From Caldichromatium japonicum (GTDB taxonomy: Bacteria; Pseudomonadota; Gammaproteobacteria; Chromatiales; Chromatiaceae): a DNA stretch of 64,000 bases. Position 1 is the stretch's first letter. Every line of letters begins with the position of its first letter. Shown here in pieces: positions 54,526-61,982 of this stretch. The notes under the pieces were generated by a model, which did not search any database, had not been told where the DNA came from, and was given only the letters and a program-made list of their open reading frames with translations. Both the position numbers and the translations under genes were made by a program. The stretch spans positions 1,781,155 through 1,845,154 of the forward strand of contig NZ_CP048029.1 of assembly GCF_011290485.1 (NCBI RefSeq), written 5' to 3'.

Positions 54526-54722
54526 TGCACGCCGCCGACCTGCTCGCCGAGCATAGAGCCGCCGATGCGCTGGGAGTAGAGAAGCGCAAAGAGGGGTTCA
54601 AGCCATCGATCTGGCGCTGGTATCTACCGAAGATGCCAAGCAACACCGAAGGTGCCAACACTGAGAGTGTGGCATCTTCGGCGGCTTTGGCATCTTCGCG
54701 CGGCGACACGGAGGGCTTCTGA
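54525..54722 (+). CDS. Chimeric small protein: TubC-like start joined to a second helicase tail
   Basis: A 65-residue frame starting MHAADLLAEHRAADALGVEK, overlapping the helicase stop (TGATG). Its first eight residues copy those of the next gene, and the rest (LGVEKRKEGFKPSIWRWYLP) parallels the helicase tail (LGVEAIRTGGLGKSGRWEWH). It ends in the same DTEGF. It therefore looks like a duplicated 3' cassette of a different helicase version fused to the duplicated start of the downstream gene. Whether it is translated into a useful protein is unknown. Confidence 0.5.
   Translation: MHAADLLAEHRAADALGVEKRKEGFKPSIWRWYLPKMPSNTEGANTESVASSAALASSRGDTEGF
54628..54698. repeat. Four-word cassette 2 in the chimeric frame
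   Basis: CGAAGATGCCA at 54628 and CGAAGGTGCCA at 54647 (direct), then TGGCATCTTCG at 54670 and 54688 (inverted). Steps are 19, 23 and 18 bp, the same layout as cassette 1 but a different word. Confidence 0.75.
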
Positions 54723-55162
54723 TGCACGCCGCCGACCTGCTCGCCGACCTTCGCGCCGCCGGGTTCGACCTGCTCCCCGACGGTGACTTGCTGATCGTCT
54801 CCCCAGCATCCCGCCTGACCCCGGCGCAACGCGAGGCCATCCGCGCCCACAAGCCCGGCCTGCTCGCCTGCCTATGGGGTGAGATGCTGCGTGAGCACTT
54901 CGAGGAACGCGCCGCCGCACTTAAGCGCGGTGGCCTACCGCGCGAGGAGGCCGAGGCCAACGCCCGCGCATCGACCGGCCTTTTGGCCCGCAATCTTGGA
55001 CTGCCGTGGGCTGCCCTGCGGCTGGCCTTGTCCGATCCGGCGTTGCCGGATTCCCCCGATCCCGTGGATAGGCCGCCCTACGGCCTGCCCGCGTGGTGTT
55101 TGACCCCTGACCATAAACCCGTTCAACAAGGAGTTTTTCATGTGCCTAAACGAAGCCTTTGA
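54722..55162 (+). CDS. TubC N-terminal-domain-like hypothetical protein
   Basis: A 146-residue protein beginning MHAADLLADLRAAGFDLLPD and continuing GDLLIVSPASRLTPAQREAI, RAHKPGLLACL, a pattern seen in TubC_N-type small domains often found beside phage and plasmid replication genes. The second half is charged and Pro-rich with no recognised family. It overlaps the preceding frame by one base and the next gene by 23 bp. Confidence 0.75.
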   Translation: MHAADLLADLRAAGFDLLPDGDLLIVSPASRLTPAQREAIRAHKPGLLACLWGEMLREHFEERAAALKRGGLPREEAEANARASTGLLARNLGLPWAALRLALSDPALPDSPDPVDRPPYGLPAWCLTPDHKPVQQGVFHVPKRSL

Positions 55163-55358
55163 CGCCATCCAAGACCTTCGCGCCTGCCTTGCCGACATCA
55201 TCGCCCGCTACGCCGCGCCGGAGGAAGACGACGCCCCGCATCGCACGTGGCGATTGCCCGATGGGGCGCTGCTGACCTGTGACCCGCCCCTGACGCGCGA
55301 GGAGGTAGCCGACATCGAGGATTGCGACCCTGAAGACATCGAACCCGTAGGAGCCTGA
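55140..55358 (+). CDS. Small acidic hypothetical protein
   Basis: A 72-residue protein, MCLNEAFDAIQDLRACLADI, very acidic (EEDDAPHR, DIEDCDPEDIEPVGA). AAGGAG at 55128-55133 supports the start, though it lies within the end of the previous gene. The acidic character recalls phage DNA-mimic or recombination accessory proteins, but no family is recognised. Confidence 0.65.
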   Translation: MCLNEAFDAIQDLRACLADIIARYAAPEEDDAPHRTWRLPDGALLTCDPPLTREEVADIEDCDPEDIEPVGA

Positions 55359-55360
55359 CC

Positions 55361-55552
55361 ATGCCATCCAAGCAAGCAACGTCATTTCTGGCCGCCGAAG
55401 CCGAAGCCCTGTGCCGTGAGCTTGAGGCCGCCATCCTGCGCCTGCTGGAACGCGCCGACGAAACCATGAACGACCGCGCCAAGCTGCTGCTGGCCGCCGT
55501 CAATGCCCTGTTCGTTGCCCGCCAGATTGCCAAGACCCTGAAAGGAGCCTGA
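55361..55552 (+). CDS. Small helical hypothetical protein
   Basis: A 63-residue, Ala/Leu/Glu-rich, probably all-helical protein (LAAEAEALCRELEAAILRLL, AKLLLAAVNALFVARQIAKT). It starts 2 bp after the preceding stop and ends 2 bp before the next gene; this tight packing supports a real gene. Not recognised. Confidence 0.65.
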   Translation: MPSKQATSFLAAEAEALCRELEAAILRLLERADETMNDRAKLLLAAVNALFVARQIAKTLKGA

Positions 55553-55554
55553 CC

Positions 55555-56151
55555 ATGAGCCTTCACCTGTCCGCTGAATCGCAAGCCTTTGAACTGCCGC
55601 CGTCTGGAAGCCTGCCCGCGCGCTGCTGCCATGTGATCGACCTGGGCACGCAAGCCGTGGAATTCCAAGGCGAGACCAAGCGCCAACACAAAATCGCCAT
55701 TGCATGGCAACTGGACGAGCGCCGATCTGACGGCGCACCCTTCACCGTGAGCCGCCGCTTCACGGCAAGCCTGCATGAGAAGGCCGCGCTGCGCCAATTC
55801 TTGGAGGCGTGGCGTGGCCGCCCCTTCACGCCGGAGGAACTGAAGGGCTTTGCGCTGCCGCGTCTGATCAACGCACCCTGCCTGCTCAACATCGTGCATG
55901 AGGAGCGAGGCGGAAACACCTTTGCCGCCATCAAGAGCATTGCCCCCATGCCGCGTGGCATGACCCCGCCGCCGGATGTCAAAGACCCGCTCATCTTCGA
56001 CCTGAGCGACCCCAACACGTGGCCCGCCTTTGAACGCCTTTCCAAGCGCCAACAAGAGGCCATCGAAGCCAGCCCGCAATGGCAAGAGCGCCAAGCCATC
56101 GGCAACCCGGCGGCATCGCTGGCCGACCTGGAAGACGACATTGCTTTCTGA
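55555..56151 (+). CDS. Phage-type hypothetical protein, possible single-strand DNA-binding protein
   Basis: A 198-residue protein with LPARCCHVIDLGTQAVEFQG, FTASLHEKAALRQFLEAWRG and LINAPCLLNIVHEERGGNTF, then an acidic end (ADLEDDIAF). The pattern of a beta-rich domain plus acidic C-terminus next to an exonuclease and a RuvC-like resolvase suggests an OB-fold ssDNA-binding protein. I have met this family in phage replication modules but cannot confirm its name. RBS GGAGCC lies seven bases upstream. Confidence 0.7.
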   Translation: MSLHLSAESQAFELPPSGSLPARCCHVIDLGTQAVEFQGETKRQHKIAIAWQLDERRSDGAPFTVSRRFTASLHEKAALRQFLEAWRGRPFTPEELKGFALPRLINAPCLLNIVHEERGGNTFAAIKSIAPMPRGMTPPPDVKDPLIFDLSDPNTWPAFERLSKRQQEAIEASPQWQERQAIGNPAASLADLEDDIAF

Positions 56152-56163
56152 AGGAGACCCGAC

Positions 56164-56868
56164 ATGCTGCTTGTCATCGACATCGAGACCCTGCCCGGCC
56201 AAAGCGACCATGCCCGCGCCATTGCCCGCGCCGAGACCAAGGCCCCCGGCAACATCAAGAAGGCCGAGAGCATTGAGGCATGGTGGGCGGAGCACGGCGA
56301 GGCCGCCGTGGATGAGCAATGGCGCAAGCAAGCCCTCGATCCGGCGCTGGGCGAGCTGTGCGCCATCGGCTTTGCCATCGGCGAAGACGGCGAGGCGGAT
56401 TCCATCGTGCGCGGATTGGATGAGACGGAAAACGCCTTCTTGCGCCGCGCCTTGGCCGCCATCAACGCCGCGCTGCGCGATGCCCCGCACTGGCACCCCG
56501 CGATGAGTGAAGCCGTGTATCCAGTCTGTCACAGCTCCAGCTTTGATTTTCCGTTCCTTCGCGCCCGTTGCTGGGCCAACCGCATCCGCCCACCGCACTG
56601 GATGCCCGGCCCCAATGACCGGCAAGGCCGCGACTTTGGCGACACCATGACATGGTTTGCCGGTTACGGTGGCCGCGTGAGCCTATCCAAGCTGTGCGCC
56701 TGCCTTGGGCTGGCCGATCCCAAGGAACAAGGCGATGGCCGCGACGTGCTGGCCTTGTGGAAGGACGGCCAGCATGAGGCGCTAGCCGCCTACAACCGCG
56801 CCGACGTGGAAGCGACGCGCACGGCATGGCTGATCATGACCGGCGCAGATTGCGAGGTGCTGGCATGA
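56164..56868 (+). CDS. DEDD-type 3'-5' exonuclease
   Basis: A 234-residue nuclease of the DnaQ/PolB-exonuclease fold. ExoI motif VIDIETLPG, ExoII CHSSSFDFPFLRARCW and ExoIII YNRADVEATR contain the expected acidic residues. It probably trims DNA during element replication or recombination. It overlaps the next gene by 4 bp (ATGA). Confidence 0.82.
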   Translation: MLLVIDIETLPGQSDHARAIARAETKAPGNIKKAESIEAWWAEHGEAAVDEQWRKQALDPALGELCAIGFAIGEDGEADSIVRGLDETENAFLRRALAAINAALRDAPHWHPAMSEAVYPVCHSSSFDFPFLRARCWANRIRPPHWMPGPNDRQGRDFGDTMTWFAGYGGRVSLSKLCACLGLADPKEQGDGRDVLALWKDGQHEALAAYNRADVEATRTAWLIMTGADCEVLA

Positions 56869-57323
56869 CGGTTCTTGGCATCGACCCCGGCTTGGCCGGG
56901 GCGCTGGCGTGGATCGGCGAGGATGGCGCGGTGCTGGACGTGGCCGACATGCCCATCCTCGACGAAGGCCCGCGCAAGAAGGCCATCGACGCCGCCGCAT
57001 TGTCGGCGCTGGTGACGCGGCATCCGGTGCGCCGCGCCGTCATCGAGCTTGTCCATGCCCGCCCGACCGACAGCAAAGTTTCTGCCTTCAGCTTTGGCCG
57101 CAATGTCGGTGCCATCGAAGCCGTGGTGCTGGCCGCCGGGCTGCCGCTGGCCCGCGTTCATCCGGTGACTTGGCGACGCTTTGCCGGGCTTGCCTCCGGT
57201 GCGCCGAAGGAGGCAAGCATCGCCGCGTGTTTGCGCCTGTGCCCCTCTGCCCGCCCGCATCTGACCCGACACGACCGGGCTGACGCCGTGTTGATGGGTT
57301 TGTGGGGGATGCGCCATACATGA
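56865..57323 (+). CDS. RuvC-like Holliday junction resolvase
   Basis: A 152-residue protein starting MTVLGIDPGLAGALAWIGED, the RNase H-fold first strand with its catalytic Asp, followed by AVIELVHARPTDSKVSAFSF, RNVGAIEAVVLAAGLPLARV and an Asp near RHDRADAVLMG. This is the phage/element RuvC type. Start 56865 is chosen from the coupling with the exonuclease gene; an earlier in-frame ATG (56826) lies inside that gene. It couples to the next gene by another ATGA overlap. Confidence 0.85.
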   Translation: MTVLGIDPGLAGALAWIGEDGAVLDVADMPILDEGPRKKAIDAAALSALVTRHPVRRAVIELVHARPTDSKVSAFSFGRNVGAIEAVVLAAGLPLARVHPVTWRRFAGLASGAPKEASIAACLRLCPSARPHLTRHDRADAVLMGLWGMRHT

Positions 57324-57520
57324 GGTGTCCGGTCTGCGGTTCAGAACAAGTTGCCGTCTATGGCACGCGACTGCTGATCGAATCCGGCGCTGGTTTGAAG
57401 CTGCGCTATCGACGTTGCCCGGAATGCGGTGCGCGGTGGAAGAGTTACGAGGAAGCCGACCTGAGGAGCCTCAAGATAAGCGAATGCAACAAGCCGCGTT
57501 CTGCTAAGATTATCCGCTAA
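57320..57520 (+). CDS. Small zinc-ribbon protein
   Basis: A 66-residue protein with CPVCGSEQVAVYGTRL at the start and YRRCPECGARWKSYEEA, that is two CxxC pairs about 27 residues apart, similar to the zinc ribbon of NrdR and of phage regulators. Basic C-terminus (NKPRSAKIIR). Last gene of the rightward module; a hairpin with T-run follows. Confidence 0.8.
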   Translation: MRCPVCGSEQVAVYGTRLLIESGAGLKLRYRRCPECGARWKSYEEADLRSLKISECNKPRSAKIIR

Positions 57521-57532
57521 TGTCCATTTGGC

Positions 57533-57561
57533 CCTAGGAAGCCCTAGGACCGATTTTTTTT
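57533..57561 (+). terminator. Terminator of the element's rightward genes
   Basis: CCTAGG (57533-57538), loop AAGC, CCTAGG (57543-57548), then ACCGA and eight T (57554-57561). Confidence 0.55.
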
Positions 57562-57726
57562 GGCCCGCCAATTCCATCCCCTTCTCACCCTAAGAAAAAC
57601 GCATCCTAGGGCTTTCTGGTGGGCGGGTTTCAAGGCGTGTGCGCACTTCCCAATGTCCCGGAAGACCAAAAGGGCGCAGCTTGCGCCAATCGCTCGCGTT
57701 TGCCGGATTGCTGTTGCCACCCTGCG

Positions 57727-57791
57727 CGGCAAGTGGTTTGTCGCAACCAATATGCGAGGCGGCAAGTGGTTTGTCGCAACCAATATGCGAG
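57727..57791. repeat. Two tandem 33-bp repeats
   Basis: Copies begin at 57727 and 57760 and agree over the first 32 bp. Each contains GGTTTGTCGCAACC, which is itself a short palindrome (GGTT/AACC). No spacer sequence lies between, so this is not a CRISPR array. Possibly protein-binding sites for excision or replication. Confidence 0.85.
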
Positions 57792-57822
57792 TGTTTGCCG
57801 CCCCGCCAAGCAAACGCATCGA

Positions 57823-57845
57823 GTAACAACTAGGGTAACAACTGG
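57823..57845. repeat. Right arm-type repeat pair
   Basis: GTAACAACT, AGG, GTAACAACTGG: identical to the left pair at 48742-48764 except for the three-base spacer. It ends 52 bp before the tRNA-Ser 3' end. Confidence 0.65.
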
Positions 57846-57897
57846 CGCGGCTGTTTTTCAAAAAGTCGTTTATTTTCAAGAATCTGCGAGACATATA

Positions 57898-57988
57898 TGG
57901 CGGAGAGGGAGGGATTCGAACCCTCGATAGGGTATTAGCCTATACACACTTTCCAGGCGTGCTCCTTCAACCACTCGGACACCTCTCC
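57898..57988 (-). tRNA. tRNA-Ser(GGA), attachment site of the element
   Basis: The reverse strand gives a complete 91-base tRNA: acceptor GGAGAGG/CCTCTCC, D-arm with GTGGTTGAAGG, anticodon arm CACGC CTGGAAA GTGTG with anticodon GGA, the long variable arm expected of serine tRNAs, T-arm GAGGG TTCGAAT CCCTC and encoded CCA. Its 3' 14 bases are repeated at 48606-48619. Decodes UCC/UCU. Confidence 0.96.
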
Positions 57989-58488
57989 AGGCGTGTTCAG
58001 TCCTTTAAAGATCTCTAGACCGGGGCGCTGATTATATCGGATTTTACAGTATTGACAATTTGCTTTACGCGTCCGCCCCAGGGCAATCGCATGCATTACC
58101 CGAGCCCGAGGGGCTCAGCGCGGTCATCGTCGGGGGTCAAAGCGATCAGAAGCAGTCCTGGATATCGTCCTTGCGGGGCGGGAACGAGGCGGATGAGGCT
58201 CAGGGTGAGGCGCTTGAGGACGGCGAGATGGCGCGTGGCATGCTGGGTGCGGGCACACAGGTGGCCGTCGGCGAAGACGACATCTTCGTTTCCATGATGG
58301 ACGCCAAGCCAATCCTCGCGCCCCCCAGTGCACAGTTATCAGTCACGCCTGGCACGTGAACAGCGATCTCAAGGCCTCCACGACCTCGGCATTCCTGCGA
58401 TTGCCCTGATCACTACCCAAGGACCCCTCAGCGCTGGGATATACTTTAAAATTTTCAATCTCCTTGTGACCGAGATAAAGATCCCCCC
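57989..58488. other. Intergenic region between tRNA-Ser and valS
   Basis: 500 bp holding an ISAs1-like transposase remnant on the reverse strand (58189-58320). TTGACA at 58052-58057 may be the -35 of an otherwise unclear promoter. No intact gene. Confidence 0.5.
58189..58320 (-). pseudogene. C-terminal fragment of an ISAs1-family transposase
   Basis: Reading leftwards from 58320: REDWLGVHHGNEDVVFADGH, then LCARTQHATRHLAVLKRLTL, SLIR. This follows the ISAs1 ending pattern DVVF.ED.CR.R..HA..NLAVLR.LALNLLR. No start, and nothing of the rest of the transposase nearby. Confidence 0.5.
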
Positions 58489-61332
58489 ATGCTGGATAAG
58501 ACCTACGACCCCAAGCATATCGAGCACCATTGGTACCGCATCTGGGAGGAGCGTGGTTATTTTGCGCCGGCCCCAGAGCCCCGCCCTGGCCGCGGGGTCT
58601 ATTGCATCATGATCCCGCCGCCCAATGTCACCGGCAGCCTGCATATGGGTCATGCCTTCCAGGACACCATCATGGATGCCCTGATCCGCTATCACCGCAT
58701 GCTTGGCGATCGCACCCTGTGGCAGGCGGGGACGGATCATGCGGGGATCGCGACCCAGATGGTGGTGGAACGCCTGATCGAGGCCGAGGGCAAGAACCGC
58801 CATAACTACGGGCGCGAGGCCTTTGTCAACCGAGTCTTGGCCTGGAAGGCGGAATCGGGGGGCACCATTACCCGCCAACTCCGTCGGCTGGGGACCTCGC
58901 TTGACTGGGAGACCGAGCGCTTCACGCTCGATGAGGGCCTGTCCGCTGCGGTGCAGGAGGTCTTTATCAGGCTCTATGAAGAGGGACTGATCTATCGCGG
59001 CAAACGTCTAGTGAACTGGGACCCCGTCCTGCATACCGCGGTCTCAGACCTCGAGGTCCTGTCCGAGGAGGAACAGGGCTTCATGTGGGACATCTGCTAT
59101 CCCCTGGTCCAGCCGGGCGCTGCCGACCCCCCCTATCTCGTCGTCTCGACCACCCGCCCCGAGACCCTGCTCGGCGATTGCGCGGTTGCGGTTAACCCCG
59201 AGGACGAGCGTTATCGGCACCTGATCGGTGCATTCGTCGAGCTGCCCCTGACCAGACGGCGCATCCCCATCATCGCCGATGAGTACGCGGACCCCGAGTT
59301 CGGCACGGGTTGTGTCAAGATCACCCCGGCGCATGATTTCAACGACCATCAGGTCTGGCTCAGACATCGCGACGAAAAGGCCATCGCCGAGCAACCACAC
59401 GGCGGGTTGATCAATATCCTGACCCCTGATGCCTGTATCCGCGCCAATGCCCTCGAAGAGGGCGAGCTCATCCCGCGGGCCTATGTGGGGCTCGATCGCT
59501 ATACGGCCCGTCAGCGGATCATTGAGGATCTCAAGGCCCAAGGGCTGTTGGCGGCAGTTCGCGAACATCGCTTGCAACAACCGCGTGGCGATCGCTCGGG
59601 GGCGGTGATCGAGCCCTATCTCACTGATCAGTGGTTTGTGCGCATAGGGCCCCTGGCCGAACCTGCGATCCACGCCGTCGAAGAAGGCCACATCCGTTTT
59701 GTGCCGGATAACTGGAAGCACACCTATTTTGAGTGGATGCGCAACATCCAGGACTGGTGTATCAGCCGTCAGATCTGGTGGGGTCACCGCATCCCCGCCT
59801 GGTATGACGCCCAGGGCAATGTCTATGTCGGGCGCTCTGAACAAGAGATCCGCGCCAAACATGGCTTTGGCCCAGAGCTTGTGCTCACCCAAGACCCCGA
59901 TGTCCTGGATACCTGGTTCAGCTCGGCGCTCTGGCCCTTTAGCACCCTGGGCTGGCCCGAACAGACCGAGCGGCTCAAGACCTTCTATCCGACCTCGGTC
60001 CTGGTGACCGGGTTTGACATCATCTTCTTTTGGGTCGCGCGCATGATCATGATGGGGCTCAAATTCATGGGCGATGTCCCCTTCCGCGAGGTCTATATCC
60101 ACGGGTTGGTGCGCGACCAAAACGGCGACAAGATGTCCAAGTCCAAGGGAAATATCCTGGATCCCCTGGATCTCATCGATGGGATCGACCTTGGATCCCT
60201 GGTTGCCAAGCGCACGACTGGCCTCATGCAGCCGCATCTGGCCGAGCGGATCGAGCGCGATACCCGCAGAGACTTTCCCAACGGCATCCCCGCCTTTGGG
60301 ACCGATGCATTGCGCATGACCTTTGCCTCACTGGCCAGCACCGGGCGCGACATCAAGTTCGATCTGGGGCGGATCGAGGGCTATCGCAACTTTTGCAACA
60401 AGCTATGGAACGCCGCGCGCTACGTCCTGATGAACACCGAGGGTCAGGACTGCGGGCTTGGGTCAGGCCCCATCGAGCTTTCGGCCGCCGACCGCTGGAT
60501 TTGGAGCGAGCTTCAGCGCACGATCCGGTCGGTAACCGAGGCGATCGAGTCCTATCGCTTCGATCTCGCCGCTCAATCCTTATATGAGTTCACCTGGGAC
60601 CAGTTCTGCGACTGGTATCTCGAGCTTTCCAAGCCGGTCTTGAATGATCCCGCAGTCTCGGCGGCTGCCAAGCGCGGCACCAGGCGCACCCTGGTGCAAA
60701 CCCTGGAGACGCTCCTGCGCCTGTTGCATCCCATCATGCCCTTCATCACCGAAGAGATCTGGCAGAAGGTCAGGCACCTGGCCGGGGTGGAGGGCGAGTC
60801 CATCATGCTTGCCCCCTACCCCGTTGATGATGCCGCGGCGGTCGATGCCGGAGCGACTGCCGAGATCGACTGGGTCAAGCAATGCATCCTGGGGATCCGG
60901 CGGATCAAGGGCGAGATGAACATCGCCCCGGGCAAGCCATTGCCTGTCCTGATCGCCAATGCCTCAGACCAGGACTGCCAGTGGCTGGCGACGGCCAGGC
61001 TTTATCTCGATTTCCTGGCGCGGACCGAATCGATCACCTTGTTAGACGATGAGTCCCAAGCGCCCGAGTCGGCGATTGCCTTGGTGGGGGCGATGAAGAT
61101 CCTCATCCCCATGGCTGGGCTGATCGACAAGTCAGCGGAGCTCAAACGCCTGGACAAGGAGATCGCGCGCCTGAGCGACGAGATCGCGCGGCTCGAGATC
61201 AAGCTCGCCAATCCTGAGTTCGTCGCCAAGGCCAAACCCGAGGTGGTGGCAAAGGAGCAGGTCAAGATCGCGGAGCGGCGTTCAGCCCTCGCTGAACTGG
61301 AGGCGCAGCACGAGCGGATGGTCAAACTCTAA
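58489..61332 (+). CDS. valS: Valyl-tRNA synthetase
   Basis: A 947-residue class I synthetase (E. coli 951). HIGH-type motif [20 protein letters not shown], editing domain ([20 protein letters not shown]), [18 protein letters not shown], anticodon-binding domain and a C-terminal coiled coil ([20 protein letters not shown]). It charges tRNA-Val and removes mischarged Thr. It starts [21 protein letters not shown] strong hairpin follows. Confidence 0.98.
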   Translation: MLDKTYDPKHIEHHWYRIWEERGYFAPAPEPRPGRGVYCIMIPPPNVTGSLHMGHAFQDTIMDALIRYHRMLGDRTLWQAGTDHAGIATQMVVERLIEAEGKNRHNYGREAFVNRVLAWKAESGGTITRQLRRLGTSLDWETERFTLDEGLSAAVQEVFIRLYEEGLIYRGKRLVNWDPVLHTAVSDLEVLSEEEQGFMWDICYPLVQPGAADPPYLVVSTTRPETLLGDCAVAVNPEDERYRHLIGAFVELPLTRRRIPIIADEYADPEFGTGCVKITPAHDFNDHQVWLRHRDEKAIAEQPHGGLINILTPDACIRANALEEGELIPRAYVGLDRYTARQRIIEDLKAQGLLAAVREHRLQQPRGDRSGAVIEPYLTDQWFVRIGPLAEPAIHAVEEGHIRFVPDNWKHTYFEWMRNIQDWCISRQIWWGHRIPAWYDAQGNVYVGRSEQEIRAKHGFGPELVLTQDPDVLDTWFSSALWPFSTLGWPEQTERLKTFYPTSVLVTGFDIIFFWVARMIMMGLKFMGDVPFREVYIHGLVRDQNGDKMSKSKGNILDPLDLIDGIDLGSLVAKRTTGLMQPHLAERIERDTRRDFPNGIPAFGTDALRMTFASLASTGRDIKFDLGRIEGYRNFCNKLWNAARYVLMNTEGQDCGLGSGPIELSAADRWIWSELQRTIRSVTEAIESYRFDLAAQSLYEFTWDQFCDWYLELSKPVLNDPAVSAAAKRGTRRTLVQTLETLLRLLHPIMPFITEEIWQKVRHLAGVEGESIMLAPYPVDDAAAVDAGATAEIDWVKQCILGIRRIKGEMNIAPGKPLPVLIANASDQDCQWLATARLYLDFLARTESITLLDDESQAPESAIALVGAMKILIPMAGLIDKSAELKRLDKEIARLSDEIARLEIKLANPEFVAKAKPEVVAKEQVKIAERRSALAELEAQHERMVKL

Positions 61333-61342
61333 GCGGTGTGGC

Positions 61343-61383
61343 GGATGCCGCGGATCATCCCCCAAAAGGGACCCGCGGCATCC
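61343..61383 (+). terminator. Hairpin after valS
   Basis: GGATGCCGCGG (61343-61353) and CCGCGGCATCC (61373-61383) are an 11-bp perfect stem around 19 bases, 11 bp after the stop. There is no T-run, so the mechanism is uncertain. Confidence 0.65.
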
Positions 61384-61499
61384 GGAAGACACCAGATATG
61401 AAAGGCGGGGGCAGGCGGCTCGATCGAAATCCATCAAGCAACGTGCCAACGCCCGCCCGCAATGGGAAGGGCGCAAGACGCGTTCAGAGACGGCGGCGG

Positions 61500-61700
61500 T
61501 TAGGACTGTTTGACCCACTGCGCGAAGTTGTCGGTGTTCTTTTCTTCACCGTCGGCATAGCCGGCCTCATAAGCGGGCGTCAAACGCTGTTCCTCGCGCT
61601 TGGGATTTTGCAGATAACCGCACTGCCAACCCTGGATATACTCGTCATCGACGCCCATCTGCTCCATCTTGGTCACGGCATCGTAGTAAAACTGATTCAT
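61500..61700 (-). CDS. Small conserved hypothetical protein (RMF-like pattern)
   Basis: A 66-residue protein: MNQFYYDAVTKMEQMGVDDE, YIQGWQCGYLQNPKREEQRL, TPAYEAGYADGEEKNTDNFA. The Y.QGW..GY...P..EEQR..AYEAGY.DG pattern faintly recalls ribosome modulation factor, which also has G-Y-x-x-G and G-G-W repeats, but this is only a likeness. Single gene, convergent with valS. Its ATG is at 61700. Confidence 0.65.
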   Translation of the reverse strand: MNQFYYDAVTKMEQMGVDDEYIQGWQCGYLQNPKREEQRLTPAYEAGYADGEEKNTDNFAQWVKQS

Positions 61701-61982
61701 AGGTCTGCGCTCTCCGAATCACTGGTTGATGTGCACACGCAGTCATCGCCGCCTGGCGGATACGCCCTTGAGCAAGCGCTGCCTCACCCTTTGTGGAGAA
61801 GGCATGCGAATGGATGGCCCGTCGGCGCGATGCGGGTCATCTCGACGATGTTGTGATTTATAAGAATACAGCGTTTTTCTAATGGTGGACAAGTCAAGTC
61901 GGATGTTCCATCGCCTTGGGCCGCCTGGTGATTGCGATGCGTCTCCCTTTGTCCAAGAGGATCGAATCGATAGAGAGTCTTT

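Larger units (their letters stand above)
54508..54747. repeat. 43-bp perfect direct repeat joining two cassettes
   Basis: 54508-54550 and 54705-54747 are identical over 43 bp. Each copy encodes the end of one protein (DTEGF stop) and the start of the next (MHAADLLA). Confidence 0.9.
57521..57897. other. Repeat-rich right end of the element
   Basis: 377 bp without a convincing gene. It holds the terminator (57533-57561), the words GCCCTAGGA twice (57531, 57541) and inverted once (57604-57612), a tandem 33-bp repeat (57727-57791) and the right arm-type pair (57823-57845) before attR. Confidence 0.6.
48606..57911. mobile_element. Integrative element (satellite-like) in tRNA-Ser(GGA)
   Basis: The element is bounded by the 14-bp direct repeat TGGCGGAGAGGGAG (48606-48619 and 57898-57911), which is the 3' end of the tRNA-Ser gene. 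It carries a tyrosine integrase beside the left end, a toxin-antitoxin pair, alpA, a primase-helicase and small replication/recombination genes, nearly all on the + strand. It lacks capsid, tail, terminase, lysis, relaxase and pilus genes. Gene order int ... alpA, primase resembles P4-type and PICI satellites. Paired repeats near both ends (48742-48764, 57823-57845) look like integrase arm sites. The tRNA stays whole at the right end. Confidence 0.9.

Noticed and set aside
55198..56625. 475-codon reverse frame across three element genes
   Set aside because: The + strand genes here have recognisable motifs and tight start-stop coupling; the reverse frame has none.
57727..57791. Possible CRISPR array
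   Set aside because: Only two copies in direct tandem with no spacers, and no cas genes in the window.
59044..60237. 397-codon reverse frame opposite valS
   Set aside because: Shadow of valS.
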